NCBI RefSeq assembly: GCF_040560245.1
Contig: NZ_JAKMWP010000013.1
Direction: 5' to 3' (one strand)
Length of the DNA: 64,000 nt
Origin: Morganella sibonii
Lineage (GTDB): Bacteria > Pseudomonadota > Gammaproteobacteria > Enterobacterales > Enterobacteriaceae
Positions 16,847 through 26,383 of the stretch are shown piece by piece; within the stretch, counting starts at the first letter, position 1; every line of letters begins with the position of its first letter. A model generated the notes under the pieces. That model ran no database searches. It was not told the origin of the DNA and saw only the letters and a list, made by a program, of their open reading frames with translations. The position numbers and the translations under genes were made by a program.

Positions 16847-17635
16847 ATGTCTGTATCAGTTGAACGCCTGCTGGCGATCATGTCGCAGTTACGCGACCCG
16901 GAAAACGGCTGTCCGTGGGACAACGCGCAAACTTATGCCACTATCGCCCCTTACACCCTGGAAGAAACCTATGAGGTTCTGGATGCCATTGAGCGGGCTG
17001 ATTTTGACGATCTGAAAGGTGAGTTAGGTGACTTACTCTTTCAGGTGGTGTTCTATGCACAGATGGCGAAAGAAGAAGGGCGTTTTGACTTTGAGGATAT
17101 TGCCGCCGCGGTCAGCGATAAACTGACCCGCCGCCATCCGCATATTTTTGCCCGTGAGCAGGGGATCGGCGCGGAAGCGGCTATTTCCGGCTGGGAACAG
17201 CGCAAAAGTGCGGAGCGCGCTGAAAAATCACAGTATTCCCTGCTGGATGATATCCCGGCGACACTGCCTGCCCTGATGCGTGCCTATAAAATCCAGAAAC
17301 GCTGTGCGTCAGCCGGATTTGACTGGGACACACTCCCGCCGGTGCTCGGTAAGGTGTACGAGGAACTGGATGAGGTGATGGAGGAAGTGAATCAGCCGCA
17401 GGTGAATGATGAGCGTGTGGCCGAAGAGCTGGGGGATTTACTGTTCGCAGTGGTGAATTTCTCCCGTCATCTGGGACATAAACCGGAAATGGTGTTACAA
17501 AAAGCCTGCCGCAAGTTTGAAAACCGTTTCCGGCAGGTCGAGAACGATATCGCCGCCCGCGGACTGACGATGGAATCAGCAACACTTGATGAAATGGAGA
17601 AAAGTTGGCAGGATGTTAAATCCCGTGAGGGGTGA
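16847..17635 (+). CDS. mazG: Nucleoside triphosphate pyrophosphohydrolase MazG
   Basis: 262-aa house-cleaning enzyme converting NTPs and dNTPs to monophosphates plus pyrophosphate. Two tandem MazG domains are visible, each with the EExxE..E/D metal-binding pattern: first LEETYEVLDAIE with LKGELGDLLFQVVFYAQ, second YEELDEVMEEV with VAEELGDLLFAVVNFSRH. Length matches E. coli MazG (263). MazEF is not present between relA and mazG, unlike E. coli K-12. The position before pyrG-eno is conserved in Enterobacterales. Confidence 0.96.
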   Translation: MSVSVERLLAIMSQLRDPENGCPWDNAQTYATIAPYTLEETYEVLDAIERADFDDLKGELGDLLFQVVFYAQMAKEEGRFDFEDIAAAVSDKLTRRHPHIFAREQGIGAEAAISGWEQRKSAERAEKSQYSLLDDIPATLPALMRAYKIQKRCASAGFDWDTLPPVLGKVYEELDEVMEEVNQPQVNDERVAEELGDLLFAVVNFSRHLGHKPEMVLQKACRKFENRFRQVENDIAARGLTMESATLDEMEKSWQDVKSREG

Positions 17636-17774
17636 GCTTAATGCTTTCAGCTAATGATTTTACCGGAGAATGAAAAGTTTTTTATAAAATGTAAGACGTT
17701 GATTAGTTAGTGTAAAAAGGCGGTTTTTACCGCCCCGGGAGCGACGGATAACCGAAAAGAGGTGACGAGATTAT

Positions 17775-17803
17775 TTGTCGCCAAAATAAGGTTAGGGTAT
17801 ACT
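17775..17803 (+). promoter_or_regulatory. Sigma-70-type promoter of pyrG
   Basis: TTGTCG (17775-17780) and TATACT (17798-17803) are separated by exactly 17 bases and lie 55 bases upstream of the pyrG ATG. Only this consensus-like pair stands out in the 223-base mazG-pyrG gap. Confidence 0.65.
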
Positions 17804-17858
17804 ATTTTCCCGTCCTGTTATATCCATCATCTATTACACCTAAACTTTCAGGTTCAGC

Positions 17859-19496
17859 ATGAAAACTAATTATATTTTTGTGACCGGCGGGGTCGTATCC
17901 TCTCTGGGTAAAGGCATTGCCGCAGCCTCTTTAGCGGCTATACTCGAAGCCCGTGGACTCAATGTCACCATGATGAAACTGGATCCGTACATCAACGTCG
18001 ATCCGGGAACCATGAGCCCGACCCAACACGGGGAAGTTTTCGTCACTAACGACGGCGCTGAAACTGATCTCGACTTAGGTCACTACGAGCGCTTCATCCG
18101 CACCAAAATGACCCGCCGTAATAACTTTACTACCGGACGTGTTTACTCTGAAGTCCTGCGCAAAGAGCGCCGCGGCGACTATCTCGGTGCCACCATTCAG
18201 GTTATCCCGCACATCACCAACGAAATCAAAGACCGTATCATCCGTGGCGGTGAAGGTCATGACGTGGTGCTGGTGGAAGTCGGCGGGACTGTCGGTGATA
18301 TCGAATCACTGCCGTTCCTGGAAGCTATCCGTCAGATGGCGGCGGAAGTCGGCCGTGAGCACACCTTATATCTGCATTTGACTTTGGTTCCGTATCTGGC
18401 CGCAGCCGGTGAAGTAAAAACCAAGCCGACTCAGCACTCAGTAAAAGAATTATTATCCATCGGAATTCAGCCGGATGTGCTGATTTGCCGTTCAGACAGA
18501 GTGATTCCTGCTAACGAACGTGCGAAAATTGCGCTTTTCTGTAACGTTCCTGAAAAAGCGGTTATCAGTCTGAAAGATGTCGATTCCATTTATAAAATCC
18601 CCGGCCTCTTGAAATCCCAGGGATTAGATGATTATATCTGTAAACGATTCAGCATTAATGCTCCGGAAGCAGATCTCTCCGAATGGGAGCAGGTGATTTA
18701 TGAGGAAGCCAATCCGTCAGGTGAAGTCACCATCGGGATGGTCGGCAAATATGTTGAACTGCCGGATGCCTATAAATCTGTTATCGAAGCACTGAAGCAC
18801 GGCGGCCTGAAAAACCGCGTTACTGTGAACATCAAACTGATTGATTCTCAGGATGTGGAAACCCGCGGTACAGAACTGTTACAGGGACTGGATGCGATTC
18901 TGGTGCCGGGCGGCTTCGGTTCCCGTGGTGTTGAAGGCAAGATTATGACCGCCCGCTATGCCCGCGAGAACAACATTCCGTATCTGGGCATTTGCCTGGG
19001 GATGCAGGTGGCACTGATTGACTTTGCCCGTAACCTGGCCGGTATGGAAGATGCGAACTCCACGGAATTTGATGCTGATTGTAAGTACCCGGTCGTTGCG
19101 CTGATTACTGAATGGCGTGATGAAGACGGCAATATTGAAGTCCGCAGCGAAGAGAGCGATCTCGGCGGTACAATGCGTGTCGGCGGTCAGTTATGCCACC
19201 TGACGAACAATTCTCTGGTTCGCCGGATGTACGGCAAAGATGCGATTACTGAACGTCACCGTCATCGTTATGAAGTGAACAATATGTTACTGAAGCGTCT
19301 TGAAGATGCAGGTCTGCTGGTTGCGGGCCGTTCAGTGGACAACAAACTGGTGGAAATCATCGAGAACCCGAATCATCCGTGGTTTGTGGCTTGTCAGTTC
19401 CATCCGGAGTTCACCTCTACCCCGCGTGATGGTCATCCGCTGTTTGCAGGTTTTGTCAAAGCGGCCTCTGATAATCAGAAAGGTCTGCTAAAATAA
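17859..19496 (+). CDS. pyrG: CTP synthase
   Basis: 545-aa amidotransferase that makes CTP from UTP, ATP and glutamine, the last step of de novo CTP formation. The N-terminal synthetase domain starts MKTNYIFVTGGVVSSLGKG, the conserved P-loop-like segment. The C-terminal class I glutaminase domain carries LGICLGMQ with the catalytic Cys, and CQFHPEF with the His/Glu pair. Length is identical to E. coli PyrG. It is followed 73 bases later by eno on the same strand with no terminator between them, the conserved pyrG-eno operon. Confidence 0.98.
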   Translation: MKTNYIFVTGGVVSSLGKGIAAASLAAILEARGLNVTMMKLDPYINVDPGTMSPTQHGEVFVTNDGAETDLDLGHYERFIRTKMTRRNNFTTGRVYSEVLRKERRGDYLGATIQVIPHITNEIKDRIIRGGEGHDVVLVEVGGTVGDIESLPFLEAIRQMAAEVGREHTLYLHLTLVPYLAAAGEVKTKPTQHSVKELLSIGIQPDVLICRSDRVIPANERAKIALFCNVPEKAVISLKDVDSIYKIPGLLKSQGLDDYICKRFSINAPEADLSEWEQVIYEEANPSGEVTIGMVGKYVELPDAYKSVIEALKHGGLKNRVTVNIKLIDSQDVETRGTELLQGLDAILVPGGFGSRGVEGKIMTARYARENNIPYLGICLGMQVALIDFARNLAGMEDANSTEFDADCKYPVVALITEWRDEDGNIEVRSEESDLGGTMRVGGQLCHLTNNSLVRRMYGKDAITERHRHRYEVNNMLLKRLEDAGLLVAGRSVDNKLVEIIENPNHPWFVACQFHPEFTSTPRDGHPLFAGFVKAASDNQKGLLK

Positions 19497-19569
19497 GATG
19501 TGAGGTGAGTGACCGGCCGTAAGTGCCGGTTACTTATCTGAAAATTTAACTTGTACTGAGGAAAACCTA

Positions 19570-20868
19570 ATGTCCAAAATCGTTAAAGTGATCGGCCGTG
19601 AAATCATCGACTCCCGCGGTAACCCGACTGTAGAAGCTGAAGTACACCTGGAAGGCGGTTTTGTGGGTATGGCTGCTGCGCCGTCAGGTGCATCCACCGG
19701 TTCCCGTGAAGCACTGGAACTGCGTGACGGTGATAAATCACGCTTCCTGGGTAAAGGGGTTCTGAAGGCTGTCGGCGCGGTAAATGGTCCGATTGCACAG
19801 GCGCTGCTGGGTCAGGATGCTAAAGATCAGGCTAAAGTTGACCAGATCATGATCGACCTCGATGGTACTGAAAACAAATCCAACTTCGGTGCAAACGCGA
19901 TTCTGGCTGTGTCTCTGGCAAACGCCAAAGCCGCTGCGGCATCAAAAGGTTTACCTCTGTACGCACACATCGCAGAACTGAACGGCACGCCGGGCAAATA
20001 CTCTATGCCGCTGCCGATGATGAACATCCTGAACGGTGGTGAGCACGCTGATAACAACGTGGACATCCAGGAATTCATGATCCAGCCTGTCGGCGCACCT
20101 TCTCTGAAGGAAGCTGTCCGTATGGGTTCTGAAATCTTCCATCACCTGGCGAAAGTGCTGAAAGCGAAAGGCATGAACACCGCAGTGGGTGACGAAGGTG
20201 GTTATGCACCAAACCTGGGTTCTAACGCTGAAGCGCTGGCTGATATCAAAGAAGCTGTTAAAGCAGCAGGCTACGAATTAGGTAAAGACGTTACCCTGGC
20301 GATGGACTGTGCCGCTTCTGAGTTCTACAACAAAGAAACCGGTATGTATGAACTGAAAGGTGAAGGCCGTACCTTCACATCTCAGGAATTCACCCATTAC
20401 CTGGAAGAACTGACCAAAGAGTATCCGATCGTCTCTATCGAAGATGGTCTGGATGAATCTGACTGGGATGGTTTCGCGTATCAGACTAAAGTCATGGGCG
20501 ACAAAATCCAGCTGGTCGGTGATGACCTGTTCGTGACCAATACCAAGATCCTGAAAGAAGGTATCGAAAAAGGTGTCGTTAACTCCATTCTGATTAAATT
20601 CAACCAGATCGGTTCACTGACCGAAACACTGGCTGCTATCAAAATGGCAAAAGATGCCGGTTACACCGCGGTTATCTCTCACCGTTCCGGTGAAACCGAA
20701 GATGCCACGATTGCCGACCTGGCAGTCGGTACCGCAGCAGGCCAGATCAAAACCGGTTCTATGAGCCGCTCTGACCGTGTTGCCAAGTACAACCAGCTGA
20801 TCCGTATCGAAGAAGCGCTGGGTGAACGTGCACCGTTCCACGGCCGCAAAGAGATCAAAGGTCAGTAA
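19570..20868 (+). CDS. eno: Enolase
   Basis: 432-aa glycolytic enzyme interconverting 2-phosphoglycerate and phosphoenolpyruvate; in E. coli it is also a degradosome component. The sequence is near-identical in layout to E. coli Eno: PSGASTGSREALELRDGD near the N-terminus, the metal ligands in AMDCAASEFY, SIEDGLDESDW and LVGDDLFVTN, the catalytic LIKFNQIGSLTET, and SHRSGETED. Codon use is strongly biased to preferred codons, as expected for a very highly expressed gene. A strong terminator follows. Confidence 0.99.
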   Translation: MSKIVKVIGREIIDSRGNPTVEAEVHLEGGFVGMAAAPSGASTGSREALELRDGDKSRFLGKGVLKAVGAVNGPIAQALLGQDAKDQAKVDQIMIDLDGTENKSNFGANAILAVSLANAKAAAASKGLPLYAHIAELNGTPGKYSMPLPMMNILNGGEHADNNVDIQEFMIQPVGAPSLKEAVRMGSEIFHHLAKVLKAKGMNTAVGDEGGYAPNLGSNAEALADIKEAVKAAGYELGKDVTLAMDCAASEFYNKETGMYELKGEGRTFTSQEFTHYLEELTKEYPIVSIEDGLDESDWDGFAYQTKVMGDKIQLVGDDLFVTNTKILKEGIEKGVVNSILIKFNQIGSLTETLAAIKMAKDAGYTAVISHRSGETEDATIADLAVGTAAGQIKTGSMSRSDRVAKYNQLIRIEEALGERAPFHGRKEIKGQ

Positions 20869-20891
20869 TTGTTACTGTGAATGTTAAAAAA

Positions 20892-20919
20892 GGTGTGTCC
20901 GGCGGACACACCTTTTTTT
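20892..20919 (+). terminator. Rho-independent terminator of pyrG-eno
   Basis: GGTGTGTCC (20892-20900) and GGACACACC (20904-20912) form a perfect 9-bp stem with a 3-base loop, A-run before and seven Ts after. Confidence 0.92.
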
Positions 20920-21201
20920 ATGACTCCGTTATCTTATCTTACGAATATTTCCCCGGTTTTTATCCGTTCCCTCAATGACTAAAACTGGTCATTTACCATG
21001 CTATGACAAGTTTTTTTACTTATTCTGTTGCCTCAGATCGCAAAATGGACGTTTTGTGATGTATTTTGTTATTAATACTTTTTATATTTCACATGAAGAT
21101 AAATTGTTTAACATTTTTAGCATTCATGCAAAAACGCCGGTTATTAAACTATGACAGCAACCGGTTTCGTGAATGCTTTACATCCTACTGAGGGAATTAT
21201 C
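20920..21201 (+). other. Intergenic region upstream of the SLC13 carrier gene
   Basis: No gene is seen. The stretch is AT-rich and likely holds the carrier's promoter. Several AT-rich hexamers could serve, and I could not choose one. Confidence 0.35.
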
Positions 21202-22587
21202 ATGGACGCTTCAGAAACGCTCACCCAATCCACCGGGCTGAGTTCTTTTAATACAAAAGGACTCATCATCCTGGCTCTGGATATTGTGCTGCTGATACTG
21301 CTGCTGAAATATCTGCCCTACAGCGACAAAGAGAATGCAGGACTGGCCTTAATGGTGTTTGTTGCTGTTTTATGGCTGACTGAGGCGATTCATGTCACGC
21401 TGACCGCGTTACTGATCCCGATTCTGGCTGTATTTCTCGGATTGCTGGGCGCGGGTAAGGCATTGCAGTCATTTGCCAGCCCGACGATTTTCCTGTTCTT
21501 CGGCGGTTTTGCACTGGCGACAGCACTGCATATTCAGGGGCTGGATCGCCTGATTGCCAACCGTCTTCTGCTGATCGCCCGTGGCCGGTTATGGGCGGCA
21601 GTGGTTCTGCTGTTCAGTGTCACCGGTGCGCTTTCCATGTGGATCAGTAATACCGCGACAGCCGCGATGATGTTACCGCTGGTACTGGGTATTCTGGGCA
21701 ACCTGGATATCCGTCACGACCGTAACACGTTCGTGTTTATGCTGCTGGGGGTCGCCTACAGTGCCAGCATCGGTGGTCTGGGAACCATGGTCGGCAGTCC
21801 GCCGAATATCATTGCCGCAAACCAATTGGGTATGGACTTCTTTACCTGGATGAAATACGGCATTCCGATGGTATTGATCCTGATGCCGATTATGTTCGGT
21901 ATTATGTATCTGATGTTACGTCCGAAGCTGGGTGCCCGCTTTGAAATTGAAGTGGAGCAGGTTCACTGGACGCCAAAACGTCTGCTGACACTCGGTATTT
22001 TCGGTCTGACGGTTATCTGCTGGATCGGCAGCGCACCACTGAGTGAACTGCTGGGTAACATTAAGGACTTCGATACCATTATCGCCCTGAGTGCCGCCGC
22101 GCTGATTGGTATTACCGGGGTGGCCAGCTGGTCACAGATCCAGAACAACACGGAGTGGGGCGTTCTGTTCCTGTTTGGTGGTGGTCTGACACTGAGTATG
22201 ATCCTGAAAGATTCCGGTGCCAGTGAAGTGATGGCGGACTGGATGAAAACCTCATTTGGTAACAGCAGCTGGCTGGTGATTATTATCGCCGTCACCACCT
22301 TTATCATTGTGCTGACCGAGTTCACCAGTAACACCGCCAGTGCCGCGCTTCTGGTGCCTATCTTTGCCGGTGTGGCTGATGGTCTGGGAATGCCGGTTAT
22401 GGCGCTGACCATGATTATCGGTATCGGTGCATCCTGTGCCTTTATGTTGCCGGTGGCGACACCGCCGAACGCGATAGTCTTCGGAACCGGGTTTATCAAA
22501 CAGTCTGAAATGGTGCGGGTTGGTGGTGTACTGAATATCGCCTGTATCATTGTTATCTCGGCGTTTGCCTGGTTGTTCTGGGTATAA
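21202..22587 (+). CDS. SLC13/DASS-family anion (dicarboxylate) permease
   Basis: 461-aa integral membrane carrier with about 11-12 hydrophobic segments, of the divalent-anion:sodium symporter family. The paired family signatures are visible: SMWISNTATAAMMLPLVLG in the first half (SNT motif) and LTEFTSNTASAALLVP in the second (second SNT motif), plus LGTMVGSPPNIIAANQLG. The start at 21202 (MDASETLTQ) is preferred because AGGGAA lies 5 bases before it; an ATG 51 bases upstream is possible. Substrate could be succinate, fumarate, citrate or sulfate; the SNT pairs alone do not decide. It is monocistronic, with its own terminator. Confidence 0.8.
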   Translation: MDASETLTQSTGLSSFNTKGLIILALDIVLLILLLKYLPYSDKENAGLALMVFVAVLWLTEAIHVTLTALLIPILAVFLGLLGAGKALQSFASPTIFLFFGGFALATALHIQGLDRLIANRLLLIARGRLWAAVVLLFSVTGALSMWISNTATAAMMLPLVLGILGNLDIRHDRNTFVFMLLGVAYSASIGGLGTMVGSPPNIIAANQLGMDFFTWMKYGIPMVLILMPIMFGIMYLMLRPKLGARFEIEVEQVHWTPKRLLTLGIFGLTVICWIGSAPLSELLGNIKDFDTIIALSAAALIGITGVASWSQIQNNTEWGVLFLFGGGLTLSMILKDSGASEVMADWMKTSFGNSSWLVIIIAVTTFIIVLTEFTSNTASAALLVPIFAGVADGLGMPVMALTMIIGIGASCAFMLPVATPPNAIVFGTGFIKQSEMVRVGGVLNIACIIVISAFAWLFWV

Positions 22588-22630
22588 CAGTCCCTCTGAC
22601 GATAAAGATACAAACAAAGTACAACGCAAG

Positions 22631-22661
22631 AAACCCGCTGATTTATCAGCGGGTTTTTTTA
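22631..22661 (+). terminator. Rho-independent terminator of the SLC13 gene
   Basis: AAACCCGCTGA (22631-22641) pairs perfectly with TCAGCGGGTTT (22646-22656), loop TTTA, followed by a T-run. Confidence 0.92.
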
Positions 22662-22728
22662 TACCGGCAGCAAAGAATATTGGTACGGATGCATCGATAC
22701 CGGGATACCGCAAAAACGCGAAAGAGCA

Positions 22729-22753
22729 GAAGAGAAGAGAAGAGAAGAGAAGA
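22729..22753. repeat. Pentanucleotide tandem repeat (GAAGA)5
   Basis: Five perfect head-to-tail copies of GAAGA lie between the terminators of two convergent genes. Purine-only on this strand. No frame depends on it, so phase variation of a protein is not suggested. Confidence 0.85.
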
Positions 22754-22798
22754 GGAGCTGAAGATCAGTCGGAGAGAGACACAGGTATTATCAGATAT

Positions 22799-22825
22799 AA
22801 AAAAGCCCTGCATCAGGCAGGGCTT
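22799..22825 (-). terminator. Rho-independent terminator of mltD
   Basis: On the minus strand an 8-bp stem (AGCCCTGC at 22804-22811 with GCAGGGCT at 22817-22824) is followed by a T-run (As at 22799-22804 on the plus strand), 20 bases past the mltD stop. Confidence 0.85.
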
Positions 22826-22843
22826 CGGATACGAGAGATGATA

Positions 22844-24241
22844 TCAGCCGCGTTTATTCGCAACATACACGGTTAATTCAACGCCCGGATGTAAATCCTT
22901 CATTTTGACTTTACTGTTCCAGGACATCAGTTCTTTCAGTGTCACGCCATGACGCTGTGCGATGCTGTAGTAAGAATCACCCTGACGGACTTTATACTTC
23001 GCCAGACGCATTGCATTTTTGGTGGCCGCTTTTGATGGTTTCACCACCGGACTGCCTTTCACCCGTAATGTTTGTCCCGGTTGCAGAACAGCGGCGCTTT
23101 TCAGTCCGTTCAGCTTTTTCAGCTCAGCAACGGTCATCTTATGGCGGTTAGCGATGGCATAGAATGAATCACCGCTTTTCACTTTATACTTCGCAGCCTG
23201 TGCACGACCGGCTGGTGTGCTTAACTGTTCTGTACGCTGATTGTTTTTCGCGACTGCTGTGCGGATATCATTAAGCACTGCATCATCAGATAACGCGCTC
23301 ATCAGCTGGTCGACTTTGGTTTTCGGCAGCATCAGATAGTGAGGACCGGCCGGAGATGTTACACCGCGTTTCAGGCTCGGGTTGTAATCTTTCAGCCTGG
23401 AAACCGGCATATCCAGCAGTTGTGCCGCGACATCCAGGGAAATTTGCTGTCCGATATTAATCCGTGCCAGAGCACGTTCCGCATCCGGTACCGGCAAATT
23501 GACCCCATTATGATCACTATTGCGGATAACATTACTCAGCGCAAAAACCCGCGGGACATAATCCATGGTTTCTTTCGGCAGGGATAGTGACCAGTAATCG
23601 GTTGGTTTTCCGGCGGCGGCATTGGCTTCCATTGCACGCAGTACCCGGCCTTCACCGCTGTTATAGGCGGCCAGCGTCAGCGCCCAGTCCCCGCCGAACA
23701 TATTATTCAGCCGCTCCAGTAAATTCAGGGCAGCTATGGTTGAAGCGGCTACATCACGGCGATCATCAACCCACTGGTTCTGATTCAGCCCGTTTGCTTT
23801 ACCGGTACTCGGGATAATCTGCCATAACCCGGCAGCCTGAGCCGGTGAGGTGGCATGGGGATTAAAAGCGCTCTCCACTATGGGCAGCAGGACCAGTTCC
23901 ATCGGCATGTTACGTTCATCGATTTTACCGATGATCCAGTACATGTAAGGTTCTGCGCGCAGAGTGACATCGTGGAGATAGCTCTTTTTGGCAAGGTAGG
24001 AAAGCTCTTCGGCCCGGATACGGTCATTATCCGGAATATTCATTTTCATTTCGTCACGGATATAACCCCAGATATCCTCTTCAGGGCTGACGGAGGACAT
24101 TCCTGCCGTCTCCATCTGCTGAGCTGTCAGTAAAAATCCGTTACCGGAAGGATAATGAGGTTTCTGAGTGGTTTTCTGTGGCGCAGTCTGACACCCCGCC
24201 AGCAAAATTACGGCGGCAAGGAGTGTAGCGTTGATTTTCAT
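22844..24241 (-). CDS. mltD: Membrane-bound lytic murein transglycosylase D
   Basis: 465-aa outer-membrane lipoprotein that cuts peptidoglycan between MurNAc and GlcNAc. A signal with lipobox LLAGC (Cys16) is followed by the lysozyme-like SLT domain, with the catalytic Glu in LPIVESAFNPHATSPAQAAG and LWQIIPSTGK. Two C-terminal LysM domains follow, YKVKSGDSFYAIANRH and YKVRQGDSYYSIAQRH. Length and domain order match E. coli MltD. It heads the conserved mltD-gloB pair ahead of yafS, rnhA and dnaQ. Confidence 0.96.
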   Translation of the reverse strand: MKINATLLAAVILLAGCQTAPQKTTQKPHYPSGNGFLLTAQQMETAGMSSVSPEEDIWGYIRDEMKMNIPDNDRIRAEELSYLAKKSYLHDVTLRAEPYMYWIIGKIDERNMPMELVLLPIVESAFNPHATSPAQAAGLWQIIPSTGKANGLNQNQWVDDRRDVAASTIAALNLLERLNNMFGGDWALTLAAYNSGEGRVLRAMEANAAAGKPTDYWSLSLPKETMDYVPRVFALSNVIRNSDHNGVNLPVPDAERALARINIGQQISLDVAAQLLDMPVSRLKDYNPSLKRGVTSPAGPHYLMLPKTKVDQLMSALSDDAVLNDIRTAVAKNNQRTEQLSTPAGRAQAAKYKVKSGDSFYAIANRHKMTVAELKKLNGLKSAAVLQPGQTLRVKGSPVVKPSKAATKNAMRLAKYKVRQGDSYYSIAQRHGVTLKELMSWNSKVKMKDLHPGVELTVYVANKRG

Positions 24242-24324
24242 GTTGGCGGAATCAGCATTATTATTTTTCAGTCTGTGGATTTTATCATCATACTGGTGTT
24301 ATTCCGCCCTGACAACGGTTACGG

Positions 24325-25080
24325 CTAAAATTGATCTTTTTTTGCACGTAAAACAGCAAAAGTTTCTTCAGGTGTTGCCACATGTTTACTTGCTGATAAA
24401 TTATGTTGCAGATCAATATTATCACAGTTAAGAAAAATATTGATTTTCCTTTCTGTTTTCAGTGTGACAGGCAGTGTGGCTTCATGATTCTGCCGTAATT
24501 TTGTAATATGATGCTGATATGCCTGAATATCGTTGTTTTCCGGCCACAGGGCATGCGCAAAGGCCAGATTAGACTGTGTATATTCATGTGCACAACAGAC
24601 CAGCGTCTCATCCGGCAGTGCTGCCAGACGGCTGACGGAGCGGAACATCTGCGCCGGGGTACCTTCAAAAATACGGCCGCAGCCACCGGAAAACAGGGTA
24701 TCGCCACAAAACAGATAAGGTTCGCAATAATAAGCCACGTGTCCGAGAGTATGCCCGGGGACGGCTATAACCCGGAATGTCAGTCCGCCGCAGGTGATGG
24801 TGTCATTATCCTGTACACAGTGGTTTGCCCCTTTCGGCAGGGTTTCTGCGGGGCCGTAAACCGGCAGCCCGGGGTAATGCGAGGCAATTTCTGCCGTACC
24901 GCCGGTATGGTCGGCATGGTGATGTGTCAGCAAAACAGCAGCGGGGGTCAGTTTCTGTTCCTTAAGTGTATTCAGTACCGGCGCGCTGACACCCGGATCA
25001 ACGATGACACAGGTGTGCGCATTATCCCGTAATAGCCAAATGTAGTTATCTGATAATGCGGAAATTCTGATAAGCTTCAT
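24325..25080 (-). CDS. gloB: Hydroxyacylglutathione hydrolase (glyoxalase II)
   Basis: 251-aa metallo-beta-lactamase-fold enzyme that releases D-lactate and glutathione from S-lactoylglutathione in methylglyoxal detoxification. The binuclear metal motif THHHADHTGG is present, with GHTLGHVAYY and FCGDTLFSGGCGR supplying further ligands. The start MKLIRISALSDNYIWLL corresponds to the E. coli N-terminus, and the longer frame reaching 25122 is rejected. It is divergent from yafS, with about 40 bases between starts. Confidence 0.95.
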   Translation of the reverse strand: MKLIRISALSDNYIWLLRDNAHTCVIVDPGVSAPVLNTLKEQKLTPAAVLLTHHHADHTGGTAEIASHYPGLPVYGPAETLPKGANHCVQDNDTITCGGLTFRVIAVPGHTLGHVAYYCEPYLFCGDTLFSGGCGRIFEGTPAQMFRSVSRLAALPDETLVCCAHEYTQSNLAFAHALWPENNDIQAYQHHITKLRQNHEATLPVTLKTERKINIFLNCDNIDLQHNLSASKHVATPEETFAVLRAKKDQF

Positions 25081-25120
25081 AGATACCTCACTTTTTTGAG
25101 TGTGAACCAAGGATAAAACC

Positions 25121-25852
25121 ATGTTTTCTGCACGGGCGACAAAAACACTGATAATGCCGGACTCGTGGGACGATATTCCCTGCGGGCGCGGATTCCTGCA
25201 GTCGCTGGAAGCACAGCTGGCGCCCTGGTGGCCGAAAATGTTTGGTTTTCATCTGATTAAAGTCGGTACACTGAGCGGTGAAATTGACAGCAGCAGTTGT
25301 ATGATCCCGCATCAGGTGAATGTGGCGCGACAAGGTAACAGCTTACAGGTAGCCGGGGAGGCAGCACAATTACCGTTTCAGGATAAATCAGCAGATGTGT
25401 GTGTGCTGGCTCATAATCTTGGCTACAGCAGCGATCCTCACCGGGTGCTGCGTGAAGCCGACCGTATCCTGATTGAGGATGGCTGGCTTATTATCAGCGG
25501 GTTTAACCCGTTAAGTCTGCTGGGGGCGCGTAAACTGATCCCGTGGCGTCTGAATCAGCATCCGCAGTACAGCCGGATGTTTTCTCAGTTGCGCATAATT
25601 GACTGGCTCAGTCTGCTCAATTACGAAATCATGTATCACCGGCTGACTGTACCGATCCCCTGGTGTGATCCGGAAAGTTTTGGTAACCGGTATGCACAGC
25701 TTCTCGGCTGTCTGGGGGTAATTATAGCCCGTAAACGCACAGTATCGCTGACGTTTCCCCCGCAGAAGCTGCGTCTGCTGCGGCCCAAACTGAGCAATGT
25801 CGTGGGGGCAACACGCCAGCAGTCGCCGCCACGCTGCCTGAAACGGCGCTGA
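25121..25852 (+). CDS. yafS: Class I SAM-dependent methyltransferase (YafS-like)
   Basis: 243-aa cytoplasmic protein with a methyltransferase type 11 core; LPFQDKSADVCVLAHNLGYS and VLREADRILIEDGWLIISGF are the post-motif I and motif III segments. The natural substrate is unknown for the E. coli homologue too. AAGGA sits 7 bases before the ATG. The gene occupies the conserved slot between gloB and rnhA, ending 3 bases from the convergent rnhA stop. Confidence 0.85.
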   Translation: MFSARATKTLIMPDSWDDIPCGRGFLQSLEAQLAPWWPKMFGFHLIKVGTLSGEIDSSSCMIPHQVNVARQGNSLQVAGEAAQLPFQDKSADVCVLAHNLGYSSDPHRVLREADRILIEDGWLIISGFNPLSLLGARKLIPWRLNQHPQYSRMFSQLRIIDWLSLLNYEIMYHRLTVPIPWCDPESFGNRYAQLLGCLGVIIARKRTVSLTFPPQKLRLLRPKLSNVVGATRQQSPPRCLKRR

Positions 25853-25855
25853 TAA

Positions 25856-26326
25856 CTATTCAGCCGCCGGCTGATAACCGGTATCGTCCTGTGACGGCGA
25901 CTCCGCCGCTGCGCGGGCAAGTTCATCACAGCGTTCATTTTCAGGATGTCCCGCATGACCCTTCACCCACTGCCAGTCAATCTGATGGCGGGTAATAGCT
26001 GCATCCAGGCGTTGCCACAAATCGACATTCACCACCGGGGATTTATCTGCTTTGCGCCAGCCGCGCCGCTTCCAGTTGTGGATCCACTGCGTGATCCCCT
26101 GGCGGACATACTGACTGTCGGTGGTCAGCACAATATCACACGGTCTGCTGAGGGTTTCCAGCGCCACAATAGCGGCCAGTAACTCCATCCGGTTATTGGT
26201 GGTAAGAAAAAAACCCTCACTCAGTGCTTTTTCATGACCTTTATAACGCAGCAGTGCACCGTAACCGCCGGGTCCCGGATTTCCCAGGCAGGAGCCGTCG
26301 GTGAAAATTTCTACCTTGTCACTCAT
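25856..26326 (-). CDS. rnhA: Ribonuclease HI
   Basis: 156-aa endonuclease that degrades RNA in RNA-DNA hybrids. The start MSDKVEIFTDGSCLGNPGPG is chosen by family length (155 in E. coli) and holds the first catalytic Asp. NNRMELLAAI supplies the Glu, TTDSQYVRQG the second Asp, and the WVKGHAGHPENERCDELA segment the His loop and last Asp. A much longer in-frame extension toward 26680 overlaps dnaQ and is rejected. It is divergent from dnaQ with 57 bases between starts, as in E. coli. Confidence 0.96.
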   Translation of the reverse strand: MSDKVEIFTDGSCLGNPGPGGYGALLRYKGHEKALSEGFFLTTNNRMELLAAIVALETLSRPCDIVLTTDSQYVRQGITQWIHNWKRRGWRKADKSPVVNVDLWQRLDAAITRHQIDWQWVKGHAGHPENERCDELARAAAESPSQDDTGYQPAAE

Positions 26327-26383
26327 CTCTGGTAGACTCTTCCTATGGTTGATTGGTATTACCTGAGTCTGACATAAAACACG

